NCBI RefSeq assembly: GCF_017996735.1
Contig: NZ_JAGOGJ010000005.1
Location: 58,764-122,763 of the forward strand
Direction: 5' to 3'
Origin: Niveispirillum sp.
GTDB lineage: Bacteria > Pseudomonadota > Alphaproteobacteria > Azospirillales > Azospirillaceae
DNA length: 64,000 bases
The translations under genes and the position numbers were made by a program. This document shows, one piece after another, positions 53,392 to 62,627 of this stretch (positions are counted from its first letter, which is position 1; every line of letters starts with the position of its first letter). The notes beneath the pieces are model-generated. The model searched no databases. It was not told where the DNA came from and worked only from the letters and a program-made list of their open reading frames with translations.

Positions 53392-54849
53392 TTATTGATA
53401 AAACGGCTTCTCCGGCCAGCCTTCCGGCATGTCGGTGCCGTAATAGCCGCCACCCTTGCGGAACCGTTCCAGACGCTTCAATTCGCCCGGATCGGCCTTC
53501 ACATCCCAGGTGCGCTTGCCATTGGTCAGGTCGGCCGGGGTCAGGACCAGCGGTTCCCACACCCGCGCGCCCGACACATCATGCAGGGTCATGGTCAGGC
53601 TGGGCTTGTCAACCATCTGGAAATCCAGAACGCCGACATTGACGCTGCGCGTCCAGGTGTCGCGGATACGCACCTCCGGCATCTGGCGCAGGTTCTTGGT
53701 GGCCGGCATCTGGGCCAGGGGCGAGGAACAGAGATCATAGATATCGTATCCACCATGGGCCGACCGGGGGATACAGTTCAGTTCACCCATATGGCTGTCG
53801 CCGGAGATGCAGACGACACCGCCGATATTCCGGTCACGCACGAAATCGAAGATCTCGTTGCGCTCCGTCATGAACACGCCCCAACTGTCGCCGCCCTTCT
53901 CATTCTCCGCCGTCGACCATCCGGTGCCGGAAACCAGCACCTTGAACACGGCCTTGCTCTCCAGCAGCGCCGCCTTCAGCCAGGCTTTCTGTGCGGGCCC
54001 CAGCATGGTCTTGCTGGCATCGTCACGGTTCTCCGTCGGATCGCGGTGATAGCGGCCATCCAGGAAGAAGAAATCCACCCCGCCATAGGATTGCTTGAAA
54101 TAGATGCCCTTGTTGCCCGCCTCCCCATAGGCGGGGTTGGGCCAGTAGTTCCGGAAAACCGCCAGCGACCCGTCCTTGTAGGGGCTGGTCCCGTCCGACC
54201 CGTTATAGCCGAAATCATGATCATCCCATATGGCCAGTTGCGGCGTGCTGCGCAACAGCGGTTCCAGGCGGCGGACCAGCCGTTCGCGACCGTACAGTTC
54301 GGCCAGGGCCGCCGGCTCGTCGCTGTCGCCATAGATATTGTCGCCCAGCCAGAAGAACATGTCCGGCTCCAGCGCCTGCACCACTGACCAGATGGGCTGT
54401 TCGGCATCGAACTGGATACGGCAGCAGGACCCGAAGGCGATGCGGAAATCCGCCTTGCCCGCCGGTGCCGTGCGCGTGCGATAGGGGAAAGGCTGCTCAC
54501 GATCCAGTTGACCGTCGAATTTCAGCCGGTACCAGTAGGTGGTGGCCGGCTTCAACCCCTCGGCCTGCAGGGTGACGCAGCAATCATCCTCTGCCCGCGC
54601 CGCTGCCGTCTGGCTGCTGATCACCTTGGCGAAGGTGCGCTCGGCGGCGATTTCCAGCGTCACATTGAAGGCACCGCTGGCCCGCACCCAGACGCTGATA
54701 TGGCCGGAACCGGGTGCACCCACCATGGGTCCCTGCAAGGCCCGCGGATAGCCCAGCACCGCCGCCAGCCCGGCCGCCGGCCACAGGGACGCACCGGCCA
54801 GTGCCGTCGTGCCGGCCAGGAACTGACGCCGGCTGCCATGGAAACGCAT
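53392..54849 (-). CDS. PhoD-type alkaline phosphatase/phosphodiesterase
   Basis: A 485-residue phosphatase of the PhoD family, a calcium/iron metallophosphoesterase exported by the Tat pathway. The twin-arginine signal MRFHGSRRQFLAGT opens the protein, followed by an N-terminal beta domain (residues about 40-130) and the metal site residues in FGSCC, WLGDNIYGD, AIWDDHDFGYN and SGDSHMGE. It would free phosphate from phosphodiesters or monoesters in the periplasm. ATG 54849 is spaced well from AAGGA inside the end of the inositol monophosphatase gene; 54858 is an alternative. It is the last gene of the transporter-IMPase-PhoD operon. Confidence 0.9.
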   Translation of the reverse strand: MRFHGSRRQFLAGTTALAGASLWPAAGLAAVLGYPRALQGPMVGAPGSGHISVWVRASGAFNVTLEIAAERTFAKVISSQTAAARAEDDCCVTLQAEGLKPATTYWYRLKFDGQLDREQPFPYRTRTAPAGKADFRIAFGSCCRIQFDAEQPIWSVVQALEPDMFFWLGDNIYGDSDEPAALAELYGRERLVRRLEPLLRSTPQLAIWDDHDFGYNGSDGTSPYKDGSLAVFRNYWPNPAYGEAGNKGIYFKQSYGGVDFFFLDGRYHRDPTENRDDASKTMLGPAQKAWLKAALLESKAVFKVLVSGTGWSTAENEKGGDSWGVFMTERNEIFDFVRDRNIGGVVCISGDSHMGELNCIPRSAHGGYDIYDLCSSPLAQMPATKNLRQMPEVRIRDTWTRSVNVGVLDFQMVDKPSLTMTLHDVSGARVWEPLVLTPADLTNGKRTWDVKADPGELKRLERFRKGGGYYGTDMPEGWPEKPFYQ

Positions 54850-54854
54850 GCTGC

Positions 54855-55673
54855 TCATCCTTCGTTCGGGGGCCCGTTCAAGGCTTGGTTCAACCGGTCC
54901 ACCAGGGCCGCATGGATGCGGCCATTGCTGATGCAGACATTCTGGCCGTGAAGATCCAGCCTGTCACCCCGGACATTGCTGACGGTGCCGCCCGCCTCCG
55001 ATGCCAGGATCAGGCCCGGCGCCATGTCCCAGGCATTCAGCGCCCGTTCCCAATAGGCGTCCCAGCGGCCACAGGCGACATAGGCCATGTCGACCGCACA
55101 GGCCCCCGTGCGGCGCAGCCCCGCCACATCGGCCGACAACAGGGCCATTTCGCGGGCAAAGACGGGATGGTCGGGCTTGCCCGCGAACGGCATGCCGCAG
55201 GACAGCACCGCATCGCCCAGCGTGGCGCGGGAGGAGACATGGATGCGCCGGCCGTTCAGCCAGGCCCCCCGCCCCTTCTCGGCCACGAACATTTCCTCCA
55301 TCACGGGGATATAAGTGACGCCGGCCACCACCTCGCCATCGCGCGCCAGGGCGACATTGACCCCCCAGAGCGGGCAGGAGAACAGGAAGTTCGTGGTGCC
55401 ATCCAGCGGATCGACGATCCAGCTATGGCTGGCATCGCGGCCACTGACCTGCCCGCCTTCTTCGCCCAGAAAGGCGTAATCGGGCCGGAAACGCGACAGG
55501 ATGGTGCGGGCGGTCTGCTCCGCCTCCTCATCCGCGACGGAGACAAGGTCCGCCGGTCCGCTTTTGGCGCGGATGACCAGATCGGACAGTTGCGAGAAGC
55601 GGCGCAGAAGCCCGTGACCGGCGGCCTGGGCCGCATCGATCATCGCCGACAGTTCGGGAGATGGGGAATTCAT
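54855..55673 (-). CDS. Inositol monophosphatase family protein
   Basis: A 272-residue phosphatase of the IMPase/SuhB superfamily. The metal-binding motifs GEEGG (E71, E72) and VDPLDGTTNF (D88, D91) and the C-terminal WDMAPGLILASEAGG are complete, so it should dephosphorylate myo-inositol monophosphates or related substrates with Mg. It has no signal peptide, so it is cytoplasmic. Its neighbours are a phosphate-ester transporter gene 6 bases upstream and phoD downstream. In this setting it would finish phytate breakdown to free inositol. Confidence 0.92.
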   Translation of the reverse strand: MNSPSPELSAMIDAAQAAGHGLLRRFSQLSDLVIRAKSGPADLVSVADEEAEQTARTILSRFRPDYAFLGEEGGQVSGRDASHSWIVDPLDGTTNFLFSCPLWGVNVALARDGEVVAGVTYIPVMEEMFVAEKGRGAWLNGRRIHVSSRATLGDAVLSCGMPFAGKPDHPVFAREMALLSADVAGLRRTGACAVDMAYVACGRWDAYWERALNAWDMAPGLILASEAGGTVSNVRGDRLDLHGQNVCISNGRIHAALVDRLNQALNGPPNEG

Positions 55674-55679
55674 GATGGA

Positions 55680-57026
55680 TCAGTCCCTCAATCGCGTGCG
55701 CCACAGGGTCGCCGCCAAAACCATGGAAACCACCGACGCGGCGATCCAGAACCAGATCACCGGGCCGAAATTGTAATGCCGGACCCCGTCGACCATGGTC
55801 ATGCCACGGTCGATCAGCATGCCGGAAACATGTTCCTGCAGGGCCGCCCCCACATAGCTGAAGATGCCGATGACCCCCATCGCCGCCCCCGCCACCCGCT
55901 TGGGTGCGATATCGACCGCGAACAGGCCGCCCAGGGAGGTGACAAGCCCCGTCATGCCGGCCCCGAACAACACCATGCCCAGCAGTAGCAGCGGCACGCT
56001 GTTCGGCCCGAAAAAGATCAGCAGCATGCCGATCAGTTCCAGCACACCGAACAGCAGGTTGGCCGGCGGGCGGCGCGACTGGAACAGCTTGTCCGACAAC
56101 AGGCCAAAGCTGATGGCGCCGACAATGCCGGCCACGGTGCTGACCATCAACAGCGTGCCCGCCATGGCCAGCGAATAGCCCCGCACCTCCTGCAAATACA
56201 GCACGCCCCAGGAATTGATGGCATAGCGGGTGACATAGGTGGTGGCCGATGCCAGACACAGGACCCAGATGGCGGGCAGTTTCAGGATGTGCAACTGCTG
56301 GGCCAGGACGGAACGCGGATCGGCCTTGGGCTTTTCCCCGTAATGATCGCCCTTCCAGTCATTGACGGGCGGCAGGCCCATTGTCTGCGGCCGGTCCTGC
56401 AACAGGAACCAGACAAAGGCGGCGGTGGCGATGCCGATCAGCCCCGGCCCGAAGAACCCGGCCTGCCAGCCCAGCCAGCCGACCAGCGATCCCACCACCA
56501 GGAAGGTCAGGCCTTCACCGATGGAATGGGCCGTGGACCAGACGCCATAGGCGCGGCCCCGCTCCCGGTTGGAGAACCAGGCCGTCATGGCCACCACCCC
56601 GCCCGGCGCGCCGAAACTCTGGAACCAGCCATTCAGGCCCCAGACCAGTACCGCCACCCAGACACTGGTGACAAACCCCATGGTCAGGTTGCACAGCGCC
56701 GTCAGCAGGAAGGTGACGGCCAGCGCGCGGCGGATATTGGCATGGTCGGCCAGAAACCCGTTGGTCAGCTTGCCGATGGCATAGGTGTAGAACAGGGCAG
56801 AGCCGATATGGCCCAGTTCCGCCGGCGAAAACACGTCCGCATCGATCAGCGGCTTCTTCACCACGCCCAGCGCCAGCCGGCAGGTATAGATCAGGCCATA
56901 GCCCAGCGTGATGGCCAGCATCACGCGCAGGCGATGACGGCGATAGGCTGCATCGATCTCCGCCGCCCCCGCCGTCACCGGCCGGTCAGGCCCGGTGGCG
57001 AAAAAGCCCAGCAACGCGCGCACCAT
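55680..57026 (-). CDS. Organophosphate:phosphate antiporter-type MFS transporter
   Basis: A 448-residue MFS protein of the OPA group (GlpT/UhpT/UhpC), with YGLIYTCRLALGVVKKP after helix 1 (conserved arginine), NGWFQSFGAPGGV and WFSNRERGRAYGVW motifs. Members exchange a sugar-phosphate or glycerol-phosphate for inorganic phosphate. It leads an operon with an inositol monophosphatase and a PhoD phosphatase and has an IolR-like site upstream, so inositol phosphate may be the cargo; that would be new for the group. GGAGGAG before the ATG at 57026 is a strong start signal. Confidence 0.85.
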   Translation of the reverse strand: MVRALLGFFATGPDRPVTAGAAEIDAAYRRHRLRVMLAITLGYGLIYTCRLALGVVKKPLIDADVFSPAELGHIGSALFYTYAIGKLTNGFLADHANIRRALAVTFLLTALCNLTMGFVTSVWVAVLVWGLNGWFQSFGAPGGVVAMTAWFSNRERGRAYGVWSTAHSIGEGLTFLVVGSLVGWLGWQAGFFGPGLIGIATAAFVWFLLQDRPQTMGLPPVNDWKGDHYGEKPKADPRSVLAQQLHILKLPAIWVLCLASATTYVTRYAINSWGVLYLQEVRGYSLAMAGTLLMVSTVAGIVGAISFGLLSDKLFQSRRPPANLLFGVLELIGMLLIFFGPNSVPLLLLGMVLFGAGMTGLVTSLGGLFAVDIAPKRVAGAAMGVIGIFSYVGAALQEHVSGMLIDRGMTMVDGVRHYNFGPVIWFWIAASVVSMVLAATLWRTRLRD

Positions 57027-57099
57027 GGCGCTCTCCTCCCTGACCGGACGGTTCATCCCGCCCCGTTGGAAGGCACGATATTCCATATTCCAAAAATTT

Positions 57100-57113
57100 A
57101 GAAGATATTTTCC
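57100..57113. promoter_or_regulatory. IolR-like operator before the OPA-type transporter
   Basis: AGAA-GATATT-TTCC, one base off GGAA-N6-TTCC, 74 bases upstream of the ATG at 57026 in a strongly AT-rich patch with two further GGAATAT half-sites on the minus strand. Confidence 0.5.
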
Positions 57114-57229
57114 ATCGTATCGGCACGGGTTTCCGGCGGGGGACAGCAGGCGCAGCCTGCCCCGTCACCGGCGGCCCAGCCCCGGTGATCACGGTCGTTG
57201 CGCAACCATGTGCATTATTGACGGTGCCA

Positions 57230-57250
57230 ATCCCCATCCGGCATGGGGAT
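57230..57250. other. Perfect hairpin downstream of metQ
   Basis: ATCCCCAT-CCGGC-ATGGGGAT lies 47 bases beyond the metQ stop. There is no T-tract, so it may be only a transcript-stabilising end. Confidence 0.35.
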
Positions 57251-57296
57251 CGGGCGGGCGCCAGAGCGGCCTGATGGTGAAGGAACCGACCAGCCG

Positions 57297-58079
57297 TTAC
57301 CAGGCCGGAACCACCGCCCCCTTGAACGCCGTCTCGATATAGGTCTTCACGGGGGCCGAGTTATAGATGCCGACCAGCTTCTTCACCCACGGCTTGTCCT
57401 TGTCGGCAATACGGACGGCGATGACATTGGCGTAGGGGCCGTTGGCCGGTTCCCGTGCGATGGCGTCCTTGATCGGGTCCAATCCCGCCTCCAGCGCGTA
57501 ATTGCCGTTGATGGCGGCGGCATCCACGTCACCCAGGCTGCGCGGCAACTGGGCCGCGTCCAGTTCCACGATCTTCAGGTTCTTCGGGTTCTGGGTGATG
57601 TCCAGCACGGTGGCCTTCAGCCCCGCCTTGGGATCGACGCCGATCAGCCCCTCACGCGCCAGCAGCAGCAGGGCGCGGCCGCCATTGGTGGGGTCGTTGG
57701 GAATGGCGATCTTGGCCCCCTTGGGCAGGGCGTCCAGCGACTTGGCCTTGGATGCGAAGATGCCCAGCGGGAAGGTCACGGTCTTGCCCACCGCCACCAG
57801 CTTGAACCCCCGGTCGGTGATCTGATTGTCCAGATAGGGCTGGTGCTGGAAGCTGTTGGCATCCAGGTCACCGCTGTCCAGGGCGGCGTTGGGCACGACA
57901 TAGTCGCTGAATTCCAGCACATCCAGCTCCAGACCCTGGCCGGCGGCTTCCTTCTTCACCACCTCCATGATCTGGGCATGGGGTCCGGGGGTCACACCGA
58001 TCCGGACCTTTTCGGCCTGAACGGGAAGGACCGGGGCCAGGACAGCGGCGGCAAGGGCCAGGAGGGCGGGAATGCGCAT
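57297..58079 (-). CDS. metQ: Methionine ABC transporter substrate-binding protein
   Basis: A 260-residue NlpA/MetQ protein that binds methionine (D- or L-) in the periplasm. The signal peptide MRIPALLALAAAVLAPVLPVQA lacks a lipobox cysteine, so it is soluble rather than a lipoprotein. Family stretches include VRIGVTPGPHAQIME, NSFQHQPYLDNQ and IPNDPTNGGRALLLL. It closes the metNIQ operon, 12 bases after metI. Confidence 0.92.
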   Translation of the reverse strand: MRIPALLALAAAVLAPVLPVQAEKVRIGVTPGPHAQIMEVVKKEAAGQGLELDVLEFSDYVVPNAALDSGDLDANSFQHQPYLDNQITDRGFKLVAVGKTVTFPLGIFASKAKSLDALPKGAKIAIPNDPTNGGRALLLLAREGLIGVDPKAGLKATVLDITQNPKNLKIVELDAAQLPRSLGDVDAAAINGNYALEAGLDPIKDAIAREPANGPYANVIAVRIADKDKPWVKKLVGIYNSAPVKTYIETAFKGAVVPAW

Positions 58080-58091
58080 GGGGATCGACCT

Positions 58092-58757
58092 TCAGCTTCC
58101 GGGATTACGTTTGTCCAGGCGGCGGGCCAGCGCCTCGCCGCCCGATTGCAGGGCCTGCACGACGACGATCAGGACCAGCACGACCGCCAGCATCATTTCC
58201 GGCATGAAGCGCTGATAGCCATAGCGGATGCCCAGATCACCTAGGCCGCCGCCACCGACGGCACCGACCATGGCGGAATAACCCACCAGATTGACGGCGG
58301 CCAGCGTCAGGCCGCGGACGATGCCGGCGCGGGCCTCCGGCAGCAGGATCTTGGTCACCACCTGTCCGGGCTTTGCGCCCATGGCGCGGGCCGCGTCCAA
58401 CAGGCCGTGATCCACCTCGCGCACGGCCCCTTCCACGACACGTGCGATGAAGGGGATGGCGGCCAGCGTCAGGGGAACCGTCGCGGCGGCGGTACCGATG
58501 GAGGTGCCGGTCAGCAGCCTTGTCAGCGGCACGATGGCCACCACCAGGATAATGAAGGGCGTGGACCGGGTGGCGTTCACGATCAGGCCGACCGTGCGCT
58601 GCAGCGCCGGTTTCGGCAACAGGTCGCCCGACCCCGACAGGGCCAGGAACAGGCCCAGCGGCACACCGGCCAGGGTGGCAAGCCCCCCCGCCACCGCGAC
58701 CATCAACAGGGTCTGAACCGTGGCGTCAGCCAGCAGCGACAGCATCTGTGGCGACAT
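58092..58757 (-). CDS. metI: Methionine ABC transporter permease
   Basis: A 221-residue permease with five membrane helices and the EAA loop (DAARAMGAKPGQVVTKILLPEA). It forms the methionine channel. Its start lies inside the 3' end of metN (32-base overlap). GAGG precedes the ATG at 58757; the later ATG at 58745 is an alternative. Confidence 0.92.
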   Translation of the reverse strand: MSPQMLSLLADATVQTLLMVAVAGGLATLAGVPLGLFLALSGSGDLLPKPALQRTVGLIVNATRSTPFIILVVAIVPLTRLLTGTSIGTAAATVPLTLAAIPFIARVVEGAVREVDHGLLDAARAMGAKPGQVVTKILLPEARAGIVRGLTLAAVNLVGYSAMVGAVGGGGLGDLGIRYGYQRFMPEMMLAVVLVLIVVVQALQSGGEALARRLDKRNPGS

Positions 58758-59832
58758 GGCCCAGAACCTCGATCTCCGCGCCACGGGCGCGCAATTGTTG
58801 GATGGCGGCGTCGATGGCGGCCCCTTCCCCCGTCAGGGCGGCCACCAGGCCGGCGAAGGGCTGGTCGCCCAGCGGCTGCACCCGGCCCGCAACCAGACGG
58901 GCACCGATACCGGCGGCCCCCAGGTCGGACAGCAGGGGGGAGGCGGCCAGATCGCCCACCGCATGCAGCCGGATCAGGGTGGCACCCCCGGCCAGCGGCG
59001 CGGGCGACAGGCGATCGGCCAGATGCGGCGGCAGTTCCGTCCCCGTTTCGCCCAGCAGGAAACGGCGGGTGGTGGCATGGGCGGGATGGGCGAAGACCTG
59101 CGCCACCGGCCCCTGTTCGATGATACGCCCGGCCTCCAGCACCACCACCTGATCGGCCACTTCCCGCACCACGGCCATCTCATGGGTGATCAGCAGGACG
59201 GTCAGGCCCAGATCACGATTGATGCGGCGGATCAGGGCCAGGATCTGGCGCGTGGTTTCGGGGTCCAGCGCCGATGTCGCCTCGTCACACAGCAGAAGCT
59301 GCGGATTGGGGGCCAGCGCGCGGGCGATGCCCACTCGCTGCTTCTGCCCGCCGGACAGGGCGGCGGGATATTGCGATGCCTTGTCGGTCAGGCCGACAAG
59401 ATCCAGCAGTTCGGCCACGCGCGGCCCGATCTTTGCCGTCGGCCAGCCCGCCAGTTCCAGCGACAGGGCAACATTGCCCGCAACCGTGCGGTTGGCCAGC
59501 AGGTTGAAATGCTGGAAAATCATGCCGATGGATTGCCGGGCGCGGCGCAGCGCCTCTTCATCCAGGCTGGTCAGGTCGCGGCCACCCACAATGACGGTGC
59601 CGGCATCGGGCCGTTCCAGCAGGTTCACGGCGCGCAGCAGGCTGCTTTTCCCGGCCCCGCTGGGGCCGACGATGGCGGTGATGCCACCGCGCGGAATATC
59701 AAGGTCGATGCCGGCCAGGGCGGCCACGGTCCGGCCATCCTTGCCATGGAAGGTCTTGGCGATGCCCGCCAGCCGCACCATGAAAACGTCGGGCGCGTCC
59801 TGTCCTGTCACAATCGGGTCCATGTCACTCAT
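58726..59832 (-). CDS. metN: Methionine ABC transporter ATPase
   Basis: A 368-residue ATPase with Walker A GPSGAGKSS, signature LSGGQKQR, Walker B LLLCDEATSALD and a C-terminal NIL domain (about the last 90 residues) that binds methionine and shuts transport by feedback. It leads metNIQ. No RBS stands out; starts at 59832, 59823 or a TTG at 59877 are possible. I see no SAM riboswitch in the 141 bases upstream. Confidence 0.92.
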   Translation of the reverse strand: MSDMDPIVTGQDAPDVFMVRLAGIAKTFHGKDGRTVAALAGIDLDIPRGGITAIVGPSGAGKSSLLRAVNLLERPDAGTVIVGGRDLTSLDEEALRRARQSIGMIFQHFNLLANRTVAGNVALSLELAGWPTAKIGPRVAELLDLVGLTDKASQYPAALSGGQKQRVGIARALAPNPQLLLCDEATSALDPETTRQILALIRRINRDLGLTVLLITHEMAVVREVADQVVVLEAGRIIEQGPVAQVFAHPAHATTRRFLLGETGTELPPHLADRLSPAPLAGGATLIRLHAVGDLAASPLLSDLGAAGIGARLVAGRVQPLGDQPFAGLVAALTGEGAAIDAAIQQLRARGAEIEVLGHVATDAVAAG

Positions 59833-59973
59833 CGGGCGGTCGTTGGCCGATCCTGCCCCGGATTGCTGTTGCGGCAAAGAGTGAAGTGGGCATGGGTGAC
59901 GGACAATCGGCGAATTTACGCGTCTGGTATGTGGTGTGATGAATAATACATCAAATATATCGTTGTTTAAGCC

Positions 59974-60357
59974 CTATCCGATCGCCTGCCGCGCCATCTG
60001 CAAGGTGCGCTGGAAATGGCCCCGGATAACCTGTTCCAGCTTGGGCGTGGGCACGACAAAGGCGTTGCGGCCATCCAGGTCGGCCTTGCGCTTTTCCAGA
60101 TAACCGTCATCGACGGCGCGCTTGATCCGGTCCTCGCGCGTGCGGTTGGAACCGCTTTTCATGGTCTGGCAGGCGGCGCTGACCGTCAGCGGCGCCCCGC
60201 GCCAATGGCCCACGGTACAGCTGACAAACAGGTACCAATATTCCTGCGTGAAATAGCCGGGACGGTTCTCGAACGCGCGGTCCCAGTCGCGGGCGTAGTT
60301 TTCCAGGAAGTCCAGCCAGCGGAACAGGTCCTGCTCACTGATACCCGGATCGTTCAT
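59974..60357 (-). CDS. Small winged-helix-like protein overlapping lptD
   Basis: A 127-residue protein of unrecognised family. The central part (residues about 55-110) has helix, turn, RTREDRIKRAVDDGYLEKRKADLDGRNAFVV split as a recognition helix and a beta wing, as in MarR-like winged helices. The ATG overlaps the lptD stop by one base (TGATG), so translation is coupled. The usual lptD partners surA and pdxA are absent. A role in envelope-linked control is possible but only a guess. Confidence 0.65.
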   Translation of the reverse strand: MNDPGISEQDLFRWLDFLENYARDWDRAFENRPGYFTQEYWYLFVSCTVGHWRGAPLTVSAACQTMKSGSNRTREDRIKRAVDDGYLEKRKADLDGRNAFVVPTPKLEQVIRGHFQRTLQMARQAIG

Positions 60358-62627
60358 CAGCGGTCCTGCGGGCCAAAGACGGCGCCGGACAGCGACGGGC
60401 TCATGAATTCGCCCAGATTCTTGAAGGCCACGCGGAAGAACAGCCGGTCGCCACGGTCGATGCCGGTACGCCGCGTATTGTCGCGTTCGGCCACCAGTTG
60501 GAAGGTCAGGCAATCCTCCTGATAGGTGATGGTGGCCGATGACAGGACAGGGCCGCCGCCGGGCGCCAGATCGCGCCGGTGATTGACCCCCACCGACCAG
60601 CGGTCGGTCAGGGCGGAATTGATGCCGACCGTCAGTTCCTCGCGGTTGCGCGTGGCCAGCCCGCCATCCTGGGTCAGCTTATCCAGATAGACATAGGAAC
60701 CCGACACCCGGAACTGCGACGGCCCGAACACGCCATAAACGTCGTGCAGGCGCTGCGCCCCCGTCTGGCTGTCCAGCCGGAAGGAATAGGAAATGTCCAT
60801 CCAGGGGCTGGGCGTCAGTTCCAGCTTGCCCACCACGTCCGAGGTGCGGCGGCGCAGGCCAGATCCGCCGGGGAAATCAGCATCGCCCTGCAGACGCTGG
60901 CTCTGGCCCAGGAACAGGGTGGAGGAACCGCCACCGAACCCGTAGAAGCCGGTCTTCACGCCATAGGTCAGGCGTTGCCCGCCTTCCAGCCGGTCGATGC
61001 CGGGATAGCGCGAGGCGCGGAACAGGTTCGTATAGTCGAATTCGATATCCTGGCTGTCCTCGTTGGGGATATAGCCGGAATTGTCGATATTGGGGGCCGC
61101 CGACAGCATGACCATGGGTTCAATCAGGGTCTGCACCGTCGCATCCTGACGCGCCAGCGGGTAGGACACGGTCCAGTCCGCATGCGGGAAGCCACGCAAG
61201 CGGACCTTGTCATCCTGTTCCACGCTGCCATCGGGTCGGCGCAGGTTGGACACCCAGTAGCCATCGGCCCGCGCCTCCGCCTTCAGCACGGAAACGAGGC
61301 CGAAACTGGTGATGTCGTCGCGGCGCCAGCCGGCGGCCGACGACACACGGCGCGTGTCATTGCCGCTGGACCGCAGCAGCGACAGGAAACCAGCATCGGC
61401 CGACCAGCGCCCGCCCAGCAGACCGCCGGGCTCGCCCAGCGCGCTATAGGTCACCATGGGCAGGACGACGGGTTCCTCCTCCGGGTTGCCGGGGCGCAGA
61501 TCCTGGAAATCATAGACATTGAGGGCCAGGTAATCGCGCCCGTCGAACCGTTCCACAAAGCCGCGGCTGGCCAGGATATCCTCCCGGCTATAGTCGTACC
61601 GCAGCAGATGGGTGTTATCGGTCACGCGCTTCAGGTCGAAACCCCAGCGCCACTTCTCATCGATATCGAACCGGCCCGTGCCGAAGATATGGCCCCGGAA
61701 ATCCTTCTTCTCCACGATGCCGGCCGCCGTTTCCCGCGCGCGGTCGGCATAGGTGGCGCTGCCCGACAGGGTGATGGAACCGGTGGCGAAACGCTGGCGA
61801 TATTCCCCGCCCAGCAGCAGGCCATCCTCGGTGCTGGGCGTCACTTCCAGCGTGAAATCCTTCGACTCGTCGATATCGAAGAAATAATAGATGCGGGCAT
61901 AGGTGCCCAGATCGGAACTGATGCCGCCGCCCGGTGTCAGGAAACCGCTGCGCCGTTCGACAGTCGGGTCGGGATGGCCGAAGAAGGGCAGCCACATGAC
62001 GGGCACGCCCGCCACTTCCAGCGTCGCATCGCGGTAATAGACGTCGTGCGCCTGCTGGTCATGGGTGATGCGGGCCGCCCGGATCTGCCAGATCGGCGGG
62101 CGCGTCGGGTCGGTGGCGCACAGTTCGCACGGGGAATAGACGGCATTTTCCATGCGGGTATAGCGGCCCTCGCGCCGCTCCCCCTGCAGGGCCGCGAATT
62201 TGGAATTGTCGGACAGCAGGATGCGGACCTGATCGACAAAGCCCTTCTGAAGGTCGTCGGTCAGTTCCGTATAATTCGCAAACATCACCTCGCCCGTCGG
62301 CTCCAGGATGGAGACATTGCCGGACGCGGTGACGACATTGGTCTTTTCCGAAAAACTGACCGTGTCGGCCAGCAGCAGCCGCCCGCCCTGGCTCAACTCC
62401 ACCTTGCCGCGCGCGGTGATGATGCCCAGGTCCTGGTCGTAATCCACACTGTCGGCCGACAGCAGCACGGGCTGGCCGTTTTCCGTGGGCTTGGCGGGGC
62501 CGGCACCATGCTGGGTGGCATCCGTGCCCTGCGGCACCTGCACATCCGCCGCCAGGGCGACACCCGACAAGCCGAAAGCCAGCGCCGTGGACAGCAGCAG
62601 GCGGCGATAGGTCCGGACAGGGTGCAT
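60357..62627 (-). CDS. lptD: LPS-assembly protein LptD
   Basis: A 756-residue outer-membrane protein that inserts lipopolysaccharide into the outer leaflet. After a signal peptide (MHPVRTYRRLLLSTALAFG, cleaved near ALAAD) comes a periplasmic OstA/LptA-like beta-jellyroll (residues about 55-190; LLSADSVDYDQDLGIITARG) and then a C-terminal barrel. Cysteines at CELC (residues about 160) and near the C-terminus are placed for the disulfides typical of LptD. Start 62627 gives the signal peptide; the longer frame upstream does not look coding. The ribosome binding site is weak. Confidence 0.93.
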   Translation of the reverse strand: MHPVRTYRRLLLSTALAFGLSGVALAADVQVPQGTDATQHGAGPAKPTENGQPVLLSADSVDYDQDLGIITARGKVELSQGGRLLLADTVSFSEKTNVVTASGNVSILEPTGEVMFANYTELTDDLQKGFVDQVRILLSDNSKFAALQGERREGRYTRMENAVYSPCELCATDPTRPPIWQIRAARITHDQQAHDVYYRDATLEVAGVPVMWLPFFGHPDPTVERRSGFLTPGGGISSDLGTYARIYYFFDIDESKDFTLEVTPSTEDGLLLGGEYRQRFATGSITLSGSATYADRARETAAGIVEKKDFRGHIFGTGRFDIDEKWRWGFDLKRVTDNTHLLRYDYSREDILASRGFVERFDGRDYLALNVYDFQDLRPGNPEEEPVVLPMVTYSALGEPGGLLGGRWSADAGFLSLLRSSGNDTRRVSSAAGWRRDDITSFGLVSVLKAEARADGYWVSNLRRPDGSVEQDDKVRLRGFPHADWTVSYPLARQDATVQTLIEPMVMLSAAPNIDNSGYIPNEDSQDIEFDYTNLFRASRYPGIDRLEGGQRLTYGVKTGFYGFGGGSSTLFLGQSQRLQGDADFPGGSGLRRRTSDVVGKLELTPSPWMDISYSFRLDSQTGAQRLHDVYGVFGPSQFRVSGSYVYLDKLTQDGGLATRNREELTVGINSALTDRWSVGVNHRRDLAPGGGPVLSSATITYQEDCLTFQLVAERDNTRRTGIDRGDRLFFRVAFKNLGEFMSPSLSGAVFGPQDR

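Noticed and set aside
59833..59973. SAM riboswitch before metNIQ
   Set aside because: No conserved SAM-I, SAM-II or SAM/SAH core pairing could be recognised in the 141 bases.
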